DNA of 64,000 nt, from positions 620,001-684,000 of the forward strand of contig NZ_LT827014.1 of the NCBI RefSeq assembly GCF_900169075.1, in the 5' to 3' direction. Source of the DNA: Chryseobacterium phocaeense (GTDB taxonomy: Bacteria; Bacteroidota; Bacteroidia; Flavobacteriales; Weeksellaceae). Positions 43,921 to 51,359 of the stretch are shown piece after piece. The number at the start of each line of letters is the position of its first letter. The first letter of the stretch is position 1. The notes under the pieces are model-generated. The model saw nothing but the letters and a program-made list of their open reading frames with translations, was not told the origin of the DNA and searched no databases. The position numbers were made by a program, and so were the translations under genes.

Positions 43921-44046
43921 GGGATGTGTTTTAAGGTTGAGGTTGTTTTGTGAACATATTTCTGGCTGTCCAGCATTCATAAATGTTGAATTCAAAGGCT
44001 TTTTAAAATTTTTATGATTGTTATTTTTGTGTCTTTGTTTATACTC
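43921..44046 (-). promoter_or_regulatory. Leader of the small acidic gene
   Basis: About 120 nt from the expected start near 44040. The part 43921-43998 aligns with leader C; its hairpin CTGGACAGCCAG (43962-43973, minus strand) differs from the one in leader C at two paired positions that keep pairing. Confidence 0.55.
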
Positions 44047-44081
44047 CAAAAGTAGTGGCAGAAGACGACAAAACTTGACGT
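44047..44081 (-). promoter_or_regulatory. Palindrome promoter D (small acidic gene)
   Basis: Minus-strand ACGTCAAGTTTTGTCGT (44065-44081), then 11 nt to TACTTTTG (44047-44054). Confidence 0.85.
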
Positions 44082-44153
44082 GTTTGAAAAACTTTTTGAT
44101 TTTTTTTAATATTAGCTTTTTTACTTATATGGGTCCTTTATAAGGTAAAAAGC

Positions 44154-45191
44154 TTATATTTTATTCCGGATCAGTTTCTGTACAATCTGGTTCAGGGTTT
44201 CCCTGTTATCATCAATATAGCTCAGTCCTGCCTGGATCAGGTTTTCGATGTTTGATCTTCTTACATTATCCATAGCAGGAGATGCATTTTTTAATGATGG
44301 ATTCAGGCGGTAATAGTTTTTCTGATTCCGCTGCCCCAACGTCTGAAACATCTGGCAGAGCTGGTAATCCACCGTTTCTGCATTGGCAGACATCAGGATA
44401 TCAATGATGGGATTTACCCAGCCGATTTTCCCCGATTTCTGCAGTTTCCTGAAAGAATAAGGTCTCGCCTCAATACCGGTTCCTATGGAGATCATGATCA
44501 TATCATTCACACCCGGATGATTCGCTTTCTGATGATTTTTCAATACTTCTGCAAAAGGGATCTTTCGGGCTTCTGCATAAGCACATAGCGCCGGATTATT
44601 CGCAAACATACCGCCGTCTATAAGGCTGAAGATCTGCCCGTACATGGATTTGATCTGTACAGGAGTGAAATACGTAGGTGCAGCCGAAGTAGCCCTGCAG
44701 ATGTCTTTTACATAAAAATTATCTGTGCTCAGATTCGCTTCCCAGGAATTAAAGAGCTTGGCTCTTCTGTTTTCAATGTCATAGCTGGTGATTAAGCATG
44801 GTTTTATAAATTCTTTAAGTTCTAAAGTTCCAAAAAAGTCATTCAAATTTTTTTCAAGGGCTTCCTGGGAAATTTTTTCATTAAGCAGGCCAAACGGATT
44901 GACCAGCTTTTCCCAGAAAGAAACCTGAAAGATGTCGCCTCCCTTTTCAGCGTATAATTCTAATCCTTTCTGGATAGAATATTTCGCTTTCCGGTGTTCA
45001 TCGGGACACAGAATAATAGAAGCAATCAGTCCGCCTGTGCTGCTTCCGGCTACCAGATCAAAATAGTCACCGAGCTTGGCCCCCGGGTTATCATGATACT
45101 GAAGCTGCTCTTCTATGTAGCGGAGAATAATGCAGGTGATAATACCCCTTATTCCGCCCCCGTCCAAAGAAAGAATGGTTGTCTTTTTCAT
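44154..45191 (-). CDS. Patatin-like phospholipase
   Basis: 345 residues. Catalytic dyad and oxyanion loop are intact: DGGGIRG (10-16), GSSTGG with nucleophile S51, and D192-G-G in IDGGMFANNP. Patatin-type enzymes hydrolyse acyl chains from membrane lipids; in bacteria some are CBASS effectors (CapV), but no CD-NTase gene is adjacent here, so that system is not shown. Cytosolic, no signal peptide. It has its own palindrome promoter E with a 120-nt leader that carries a long hairpin. Confidence 0.9.
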   Translation of the reverse strand: MKKTTILSLDGGGIRGIITCIILRYIEEQLQYHDNPGAKLGDYFDLVAGSSTGGLIASIILCPDEHRKAKYSIQKGLELYAEKGGDIFQVSFWEKLVNPFGLLNEKISQEALEKNLNDFFGTLELKEFIKPCLITSYDIENRRAKLFNSWEANLSTDNFYVKDICRATSAAPTYFTPVQIKSMYGQIFSLIDGGMFANNPALCAYAEARKIPFAEVLKNHQKANHPGVNDMIMISIGTGIEARPYSFRKLQKSGKIGWVNPIIDILMSANAETVDYQLCQMFQTLGQRNQKNYYRLNPSLKNASPAMDNVRRSNIENLIQAGLSYIDDNRETLNQIVQKLIRNKI

Positions 45192-45228
45192 GTGATGTTT
45201 GTTGGTTTTTAAAAGAAAATTTAAGGTC

Positions 45229-45294
45229 CTGAGACAACTAAAACCAACTTTCTGCCTGTAAAAGCGGATGCTGGTTTTAGTGTTGAGATCTCAG
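45229..45294 (-). promoter_or_regulatory. Long hairpin in the patatin leader
   Basis: Arms 45229-45246 (CTGAGACAACTAAAACCA) and 45272-45294 pair over about 17 bp with a small bulge. It lies between the expected transcription start and the ATG, without a T-run, so it is more likely a structured leader than a terminator. Confidence 0.6.
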
Positions 45295-45317
45295 TTAACT
45301 AACATTTTCTTATAAAA

Positions 45318-45352
45318 CAAAGGTAGGCCGGGGAAGCGACAGAACTTGTCGT
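45318..45352 (-). promoter_or_regulatory. Palindrome promoter E (patatin)
   Basis: Minus-strand ACGACAAGTTCTGTCGC (45336-45352), then 11 nt to TACCTTTG (45318-45325). Confidence 0.85.
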
Positions 45353-45380
45353 ATTATAATTATTTTCAAATAAAAGGGAA

Positions 45381-45881
45381 TTAAAATAGGATATAATTCT
45401 GTTTATCTCTTGGCATCCTGGATAGCGTTCGCCAGGCGGTTTTAATCAGGCCTTTTTTGGTCCGGATATTCTTTTTTTCAAAGTGCGGAAGGTCTTTGAA
45501 CGTCTTCCAGTTTCCGCCCCAGTCCCAGCCGTGTCGTGCGAAAATCTTTACACATTCATACCAGTCTGCTACCTGATCATTGTCCCAGTCTTTTGCGGTA
45601 TCCCAGCTTGCTGTTTTTCCGTCAATCATCAGGCAGATGTCAACGGCAAGTCCATAATTATGGATACTCTGTCCGGCTTTGGCATTGGTTACTTTTTTTC
45701 CTGAAGTGATTCTTCCTATCGCATAGAGTTTTTCCTGTTCCTCAAAGGATCTCAGTCCCTGTGTGATTCTTACTTTTGCTCTTCCTGTTAAGGCCTCATC
45801 ACATTCTTTGATTATTTGTTTCACTTCATCCCTCACAGAAGGATGGAGCTTGTCTATTCTTTGTTGTGTTATTTTGTCCAT
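45381..45881 (-). CDS. M15-family peptidase, endolysin-like (L-alanyl-D-glutamate type)
   Basis: 166 residues from the ATG at 45881; the frame is open further upstream but that would cross promoter F. Zinc site: H74 and D81 in SIHNYGLAVD and H133 in LPHFEKK, the M15 layout of phage endolysins such as T5 lysin. No signal peptide, so it would need membrane damage or holin help to reach the wall. The leader is only about 12 nt. Together with the patatin gene it gives this region two lysis-type enzymes under the same promoter design. Confidence 0.87.
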   Translation of the reverse strand: MDKITQQRIDKLHPSVRDEVKQIIKECDEALTGRAKVRITQGLRSFEEQEKLYAIGRITSGKKVTNAKAGQSIHNYGLAVDICLMIDGKTASWDTAKDWDNDQVADWYECVKIFARHGWDWGGNWKTFKDLPHFEKKNIRTKKGLIKTAWRTLSRMPRDKQNYILF

Positions 45882-45899
45882 GATGTTTGTTGTGTACTG

Positions 45900-45934
45900 C
45901 AAAATTATAGGTACGCAACGACGAAACTTGACGT
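45900..45934 (-). promoter_or_regulatory. Palindrome promoter F (M15 peptidase)
   Basis: Minus-strand ACGTCAAGTTTCGTCGT (45918-45934), then 11 nt to TAATTTTG (45900-45907). Confidence 0.85.
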
Positions 45935-46128
45935 ATTTAATTAAATTTCCTGAATGAATAAAAGACTGAAGCCCATGGAACGGCAAGTTTTTACAATTCT
46001 TTGATTTAAGTTCAATTAGGATCATAAAAATTAATACAACAAATACCAATTGACTGTATATTTGTAAAAAACATGCTTGTTCAGATTAAAAAACTGAATG
46101 GGCACATGATAAAAAACACAATATTTCA

Positions 46129-47712
46129 ATGCATACCAATTTACCTTTTTTCCTGGCGATGATTGCCGCTATCGTTCTGCTGAATATGTGGGCGACCAAA
46201 CTGAAGATCGCATACCCGATCCTGCTGGTGGTATTCGGGCTGCTGGTAAGTTTTGTACCCGGCCTGCCGGTGGTAAAAGTAGATCCCGATCTCATTTTCT
46301 TTATATTTCTGCCGCCGCTCCTCTTTGAAGCGTCCTGGGCCATTTCCTTTAAAGAGATGAAAAGATGGTGGCGTATTATCGGCAGCTTTGCATTTCTGGT
46401 CGTGTTTTTTACGGCACTTTCCGTGGCGGTGGCTGCTAATTATTTTATTCCCGGATTTACCATCGCACTAGGCTTTTTATTGGGAGGAATTGTTTCCCCG
46501 CCTGATGCTGTGAGCACGGGAGCCATCATGAAATTTGTAAAGATCCCGAAAACCACTTCAGCCATTTTGGAAGGAGAAAGTTTATTGAATGACGCTTCAT
46601 CTCTTATCATCTTCCGGTTTGCGCTCATAGCGGTAGGAACAGGACAGTTTGTTTGGCAGGAAGCCTCCCTGAGTTTCCTGTGGATGGTCATTGGCGGAGC
46701 GGGAATCGGGCTGCTGCTGGGGTGGGTTTTTGTTCAGGCCCATAAACGCCTTCCTACAGATGCTCCTTCTGATATTGCGCTTACGTTTGTGGAACCTTAT
46801 CTTATGTATTGGGTGGCGGAACAGATGCATTGCTCCGGTGTGCTTGCTGTAGTATGCGGAGGCTTATTTATGTCCACAAGGCGTATGGTTTTTCTGAATA
46901 GTGCCAGCAGGATAAAAGGGCTTAGTGTCTGGGAAAGTGTTGTTTTTATTCTGAATGGAATTGTATTCCTGCTTATCGGTCTGGAGCTTCCGGAAATTGT
47001 AGGGGGACTGCGTGCCGAAGGAATTCCGCTGGGAACGGCAATTAAATACGGAGTATGGGTAACCCTTGTCCTCATATTGGCCCGAATCATCAGTGCCTAT
47101 GCTGCCATGATGGCTACCCTGATCTTCAGACCAAATGTGGCTCCACGTGCATCCACCAGAAGGAGAAGTCTTCTGATGCCTCTTTTTCTTGGATGGACCG
47201 GAATGCGGGGTGTGGTGTCTCTGGCGGCAGCACTGGCTATTCCTATTACGCTTGAAAACGGAATGCCTTTTCCCTACAGGAATTTAATACTCTTTATCAC
47301 ATTCGTGGTTATTCTGCTTACTTTGCTGGTTCAGGGGCTTACGTTGCCTTATTTCATTAATAAAGGTCATGCATTTCAGGATTTTATGAATGAAGATGAG
47401 GAAGAAAAGACCAGACAGAAAATAAAACATGAGCTGAGGCAGCATGTTTATCATTTCCTTAAAACCAAACACGAAAATGAACTTCAGGGGCATGCGGGCA
47501 TAGAAAGAATGCTGAAACACTGGGAAGAAAAAACAAAAGCCAATGATGATGGCTGGATGAGCGGAAAAAATAAAATGATTTTTATTGAAATGCTGGAAAG
47601 TCAGAGACAATATCTTTCAGAACTGAATAAAGACATCAGCATCAATGAAGAAGTGATCCGTCAGCATCTCTATCAGATAGATCTTGAGGAAGAACGGTTA
47701 AAAATGATCTGA
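46129..47712 (+). CDS. Na+/H+ antiporter, CPA1 family
   Basis: 527 residues with about twelve transmembrane segments in the first 410 residues and a charged cytoplasmic tail of about 110 residues rich in Lys and Glu. CPA1 features: FFIFLPPLLFEASW, GGIVSPPDAVSTGAI and SAILEGESLLNDASSLIIFRFA (conserved ND pair). It exchanges sodium or potassium for protons. A TATATTTG box lies upstream (46057-46064). It sits inside the accessory region but carries an ordinary promoter. Confidence 0.92.
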   Translation: MHTNLPFFLAMIAAIVLLNMWATKLKIAYPILLVVFGLLVSFVPGLPVVKVDPDLIFFIFLPPLLFEASWAISFKEMKRWWRIIGSFAFLVVFFTALSVAVAANYFIPGFTIALGFLLGGIVSPPDAVSTGAIMKFVKIPKTTSAILEGESLLNDASSLIIFRFALIAVGTGQFVWQEASLSFLWMVIGGAGIGLLLGWVFVQAHKRLPTDAPSDIALTFVEPYLMYWVAEQMHCSGVLAVVCGGLFMSTRRMVFLNSASRIKGLSVWESVVFILNGIVFLLIGLELPEIVGGLRAEGIPLGTAIKYGVWVTLVLILARIISAYAAMMATLIFRPNVAPRASTRRRSLLMPLFLGWTGMRGVVSLAAALAIPITLENGMPFPYRNLILFITFVVILLTLLVQGLTLPYFINKGHAFQDFMNEDEEEKTRQKIKHELRQHVYHFLKTKHENELQGHAGIERMLKHWEEKTKANDDGWMSGKNKMIFIEMLESQRQYLSELNKDISINEEVIRQHLYQIDLEEERLKMI

Positions 47713-47732
47713 AACCATTGAATTCAGGGCGG

Positions 47733-47767
47733 ATAAGTTATACCGTTAATGCGACAAAACGTGACGT
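47733..47767. promoter_or_regulatory. Palindrome site G upstream of umuC
   Basis: Plus-strand GCGACAAAACGTGACGT (47751-47767), close to site B over about 30 nt. On the minus strand the matching -7 position reads TAACTTAT (47733-47740), a poor match, so it may be an operator rather than a working leftward promoter. It lies 121 nt before the umuC ATG. Confidence 0.65.
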
Positions 47768-47855
47768 GTTTAAAATAAATTAACTATATCATATTCAGTG
47801 TGTTAAATGTGGTGTTAATTTTAATTTTAAAAGAGAATAATTGTTTTTTTAAATG

Positions 47856-47863
47856 TAATTTTG
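47856..47863 (+). promoter_or_regulatory. -7 box upstream of umuC
   Basis: TAATTTTG, 24 nt before the ATG. Confidence 0.55.
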
Positions 47864-47887
47864 CATTAAAATCATCATTATTCTGTC

Positions 47888-49159
47888 ATGTATGCTTTGG
47901 TGGACTGCAACAACTTTTTTGTTTCCTGCGAGAGGACTTTGGATCCGTCCCTTGAAGGAAAACCTGTTGTGGTGCTCTCCAATAATGATGGTTGTGTAGT
48001 CTCCAGGAGCAAAGAAGCCAAAGACCTCGGTATTCCTATGGCAGCTCCTGCATTCAAATACAAAGACCTTTTCAAACAGCATGATGTGAAAAGTTTTTCT
48101 GCGAAATTTGAACTTTATAATTACAAAAGCCAGCGCGTCATCGATATTTCAAAGTCATACGTCCTGGAATATGAAATTTACAGCATTGATGAGCTTTTTC
48201 TGAATCTTTCCGGATTTAAATATGTTGATATTCATGAGTATTGTTTAAAGATCAAAAATGAAATCCTGATTCAGGAAAATATCCCCGTAAGCATAGGAAT
48301 TGCTCCCACCAAAACACTCTGTAAAGTGGCGAACAGGATCGTAAAAGAGTATCCGGAAAAATTTAACGGAGTTTATATCCTTGATACACGTGAAAAAATT
48401 GAGAAGGCCCTGAAATGGCTCAATATCGGGGATGTGTGGGGAATAGGACGAAAGCTTGCGGCAAAAATGCATGACAGCGGGGTTTATAAAGCCTGGGATC
48501 TTCTTCAGAAGCCTGAGATGTGGGTCCGTAAAATCATGGGTATTCATGGCGTAAGGATGCTCAATGAGCTGAAAGGAATCCGGCAGCTGGAACTGGATAC
48601 GCCTTCACCTAAAAAATCAATTGCGGTTACCCGGAGCTTTATGGAAATGCTGACCCGGAAAGAAGAGGTAAGGGAACGTGTGGAAACTTTCGGAATGTAT
48701 TGTTCCGAAAAGCTTCGCAAGCAGAATACCTGCTGCAGGATGGTTACTGTTTTTGTCCAGACCAACCGCTTCAGAAAAGATCTTCCCGAATACCGGAATG
48801 CCATAACACAGATTCTTCCCAATCCTACCAATTCCTCTATTTTGATCGGCAGGGTGGTAAATGATCTTTTTAATGCCATTTACCGGGAAGGGTTTCATTA
48901 TAAAAAAGCAGGTGTTATCGTGAATGATTTCGTTCCCGAAAACGAAAGGCTCATCAGCCTTTTTGAAGAAGACACCCAGAACCAGCATCTTCCGGTGATG
49001 AAAGCAATGGATGCCATGAATAAAAAGTTCGGAAAAGATAAAGTACGTCTGGGAAGCATGAGCGGAAAAAACACATTCGGACGTGCGCAGCTTTCCCCGG
49101 AATACGAAACTTTCTTAAAAAATAACACCCTTCCTGAAGCGAATTTCAGATTTCATTAA
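47888..49159 (+). CDS. umuC: Y-family DNA polymerase, UmuC type
   Basis: 423 residues, the length of UmuC. Polymerase motifs MYALVDCNNFFVSCER, VVVLSNNDGCVVSRS and YSIDELFLNL (catalytic acidic residues) and the helix-hairpin-helix region GDVWGIGRKLAAKM are intact. It performs error-prone translesion synthesis at damaged DNA. No umuD-like gene is adjacent, which is unusual, because UmuC normally needs UmuD'2. Site G suggests membership in the same regulon. Confidence 0.93.
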   Translation: MYALVDCNNFFVSCERTLDPSLEGKPVVVLSNNDGCVVSRSKEAKDLGIPMAAPAFKYKDLFKQHDVKSFSAKFELYNYKSQRVIDISKSYVLEYEIYSIDELFLNLSGFKYVDIHEYCLKIKNEILIQENIPVSIGIAPTKTLCKVANRIVKEYPEKFNGVYILDTREKIEKALKWLNIGDVWGIGRKLAAKMHDSGVYKAWDLLQKPEMWVRKIMGIHGVRMLNELKGIRQLELDTPSPKKSIAVTRSFMEMLTRKEEVRERVETFGMYCSEKLRKQNTCCRMVTVFVQTNRFRKDLPEYRNAITQILPNPTNSSILIGRVVNDLFNAIYREGFHYKKAGVIVNDFVPENERLISLFEEDTQNQHLPVMKAMDAMNKKFGKDKVRLGSMSGKNTFGRAQLSPEYETFLKNNTLPEANFRFH

Positions 49160-49166
49160 TCCTCCT

Positions 49167-49778
49167 TTATTTTTTTTCGTACTTCCAGTGTCTGGCTTTG
49201 CCTTCAGAAATCCATTCCAGGGCTTGTTCCATTCTTTTATTTCTGGTAGCTTCCGTTTTTGCATCCGTGATCCAGCTGATGTATTCTTTCCTGAAAGACG
49301 GCGATTTTTTTTCAAAGACGTCCAGGGCTGTTTTATTTTTACTTAAAGCAGTCTGGAAATAATCCGGGACTTCGGTTTCCGTTGTGGAAGGTGCGGTTTT
49401 TTTCAGCGTAACCCCCATGTCCGTAAGTTCCATCGCTTCTTTAATCATTTTTTTCAGCTGGGCTTTGGAAGGAAGATCCTTTATCTGGGTAATTTTGCCG
49501 AGGCTGAACATAGAACTTTCTTCAACGGTTGTTTGCCGGTCCTTTAATGTTTTCATTTCCTGATGCAGCCAGAATCCCATGCTGCAATATTGTTTGAAGG
49601 AAGCCATGGCACAAAGGATTTTTCCATGATACATAAAATGCGGATAGCTCCATTTGATGGCTTCTTCCACTTCAGGACAAACTTCGTGGATGATTTCCCT
49701 GAGATAATGTAAAACAGGTTGTGCAAAATCAGGAGATTTTTCTATGTATTCATCAATTTTTATATGGTGTTTTTCCAT
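49167..49778 (-). CDS. DUF1801/YdeI-like protein
   Basis: 203 residues from the ATG at 49778 (a TTG further upstream is the alternative). N-terminal DUF1801 domain (about 1-110; EAIKWSYPHFMYHGKILCAM) and a C-terminal YdeI/OmdA-type helical part ending in RMEQALEWISEGKARHWKYE. The reaction is unknown. It faces umuC with a 7-nt gap, so it lacks room for a separate terminator there. Confidence 0.82.
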   Translation of the reverse strand: MEKHHIKIDEYIEKSPDFAQPVLHYLREIIHEVCPEVEEAIKWSYPHFMYHGKILCAMASFKQYCSMGFWLHQEMKTLKDRQTTVEESSMFSLGKITQIKDLPSKAQLKKMIKEAMELTDMGVTLKKTAPSTTETEVPDYFQTALSKNKTALDVFEKKSPSFRKEYISWITDAKTEATRNKRMEQALEWISEGKARHWKYEKK

Positions 49779-49868
49779 AGTGTTTTTATCTTTAGTATTG
49801 TTTTTATCTTTTTTCAAAAGGAGAATTTAGTTTTTACCTTTTTGCGATTTAGCCTTTTCGCTTTAATT

Positions 49869-51002
49869 TTATTGAAATAATTGTACGGTTTCATTCACAA
49901 GGAATTTTACCTGGTCAGGTCTTCCCCTGTCATTTTTAGGATTATTGCTGTAGCTTCCGGTTCTTACAATCACCATTTTGTGCTCGGGAACCATAATGAT
50001 ATACTGCCCCTGAAGTCCGAGGAAATAATAATGTTTGATAGGATTGTCATAATTGATCCAGAGGCCCATTCCGTAGATCTCTTTGGATTTTTCCGTAGGG
50101 GTTCTCATTTGCTCTATAAAATCTGTATTAAGAATTTGTTTTTCGCCTACCTTTCCGTCATCCAGAAATAATTGGCCCAGCTTTGCATAATCCCTCGCAT
50201 TGGAGTGGATGCAGCAGTATGTTTTCTCCATTCCGTAATGGTCCGTACTCCATGACGCATTCTGTTCCATTCCCATCGGGATCCAGAATTTTTCGGATAA
50301 ATAGCTTGCCAGTGTCTGATTAAATGCTTTTTTTAAAGCAAAACCAAGAAGCTGGGTAGATCCGCTCTGGTATTCAAAGCGGTTACCGGGTTCTTCCTTA
50401 AATCGTCTTGAAAATACCGTTTTTAGCAGGTTTTTGCCATAGTAGGCTTTGGCGTTCGGAAGAAAGGGGTTGTTGTAATCCTCGTCCCAGTCAAGCCCCG
50501 CTTCCATTTGAGCTAAATGTTTAAGCGTAACCTTATTCCCGAATTCTTTTTCTTTAAATTCAGGATAAAAATCGGAAAGCTGTTCATCAATATTTCCGAT
50601 AATTCCTTCCTCAAGAGCCTTACCCAAAAGCATGACCGTAACCGCCTTTGCCATGGAGAAGGAGTTGGTATGAGAAAGCTGATTATAACCATCCCAGTAC
50701 TGTTCATGAAGGATTTTCCTGTTTTTGATGACTACAAAAGCAGCGGTTTTGGAATGTTTTAAATTTTCAACCATATTTTGCGGCAGTTCCTTATGGTTGT
50801 ATTCAGCATCTTCTGTCCATAGCTCCGGTTCTTCCGTAGCGATGAGGTTGCCCGGAAACAGGTTTCCATCATCAATATACGCACTGGATTTTCCTTTGAG
50901 ATAGGTTTTGGAAATTCCACTGAATAAATAATCGTATCCCAAAAGATAAACAGCAGCTACACCTACGGCTGCTCCGCCTAGTACATATTTTAAAACCTTC
51001 AT
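49869..51002 (-). CDS. Serine hydrolase, beta-lactamase family, membrane-anchored
   Basis: 377 residues from the ATG at 51002. One N-terminal hydrophobic helix (about 5-22) anchors it. Catalytic S-x-x-K is visible in NSFSMAKAV, with the tyrosine motif in RFEYQSGSTQ. It belongs to the penicillin-binding/class C fold group that includes many esterases and peptidases; beta-lactam hydrolysis is not implied. A TAAATTTG box (51027-51034) gives a leader of about 18 nt. Confidence 0.85.
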   Translation of the reverse strand: MKVLKYVLGGAAVGVAAVYLLGYDYLFSGISKTYLKGKSSAYIDDGNLFPGNLIATEEPELWTEDAEYNHKELPQNMVENLKHSKTAAFVVIKNRKILHEQYWDGYNQLSHTNSFSMAKAVTVMLLGKALEEGIIGNIDEQLSDFYPEFKEKEFGNKVTLKHLAQMEAGLDWDEDYNNPFLPNAKAYYGKNLLKTVFSRRFKEEPGNRFEYQSGSTQLLGFALKKAFNQTLASYLSEKFWIPMGMEQNASWSTDHYGMEKTYCCIHSNARDYAKLGQLFLDDGKVGEKQILNTDFIEQMRTPTEKSKEIYGMGLWINYDNPIKHYYFLGLQGQYIIMVPEHKMVIVRTGSYSNNPKNDRGRPDQVKFLVNETVQLFQ

Positions 51003-51034
51003 ATGGTTATGAGTATCAGTCTTAAACAAATTTA

Positions 51035-51323
51035 AAATAATTTTGATAAGAAAATGAGAATAGAAGGCTAAATAAACTATTCTTTATTAAAAAAAACGAT
51101 CTCTCGCAAATCAGGCAGATTGAGCTGATTTTTAGCTGCATAAATAAGAATCTTTTTGTACTTACGGATTTCAGGGATGAATTTGTGGTACCTTTTTGAA
51201 ACATTAGAATGAGTGAAGGGAAGAAGAATAGTTATGGAAAGAAAGATTTTAAAGTGACTGCCTTAAAGCGAAGTTTAAAACATAATACTCTTATCTTACT
51301 GATTCAAATGACTACAGCTATAT
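51035..51323. repeat. Spacer upstream of the serine hydrolase gene
   Basis: AT-rich, no convincing gene. Near 51102-51145 it holds CTCTCGCAAATCAGGCAGATTG and AGCTGATTTTTAGCTGC, words similar to the interspersed element near 26040-26090. Confidence 0.4.
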
Positions 51324-51357
51324 CATAAAAAAAGCCCTGAACGGATCAGGGCTTTTG
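51324..51357 (-). terminator. Terminator of glyS
   Basis: Perfect 10-bp stem AAAGCCCTGA (51331-51340)/TCAGGGCTTT (51346-51355), 5-nt loop, then TTTTTTT on the minus strand. Confidence 0.88.
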
Positions 51358-51359
51358 AT

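Noticed and set aside
43750..44049. 99-residue version of the small acidic protein
   Set aside because: Its TTG start lies within the -7 box of promoter D, so the transcript cannot contain it.
44154..45191. CBASS system based on the patatin gene
   Set aside because: CapV-like catalytic motifs are present, but no CD-NTase, Cap2 or Cap3 gene is adjacent.
47733..47767. Site G as a rightward umuC promoter of the same architecture
   Set aside because: At the 11-nt spacing on the plus strand the sequence is AATTAACT, not TANNTTTG; only the palindrome part is supported.
35810..49159. Prophage or tailocin
   Set aside because: Tail-fibre-like proteins and an endolysin-like enzyme are present, but no capsid, portal, terminase, sheath, tube, baseplate, integrase or attachment sites were seen.
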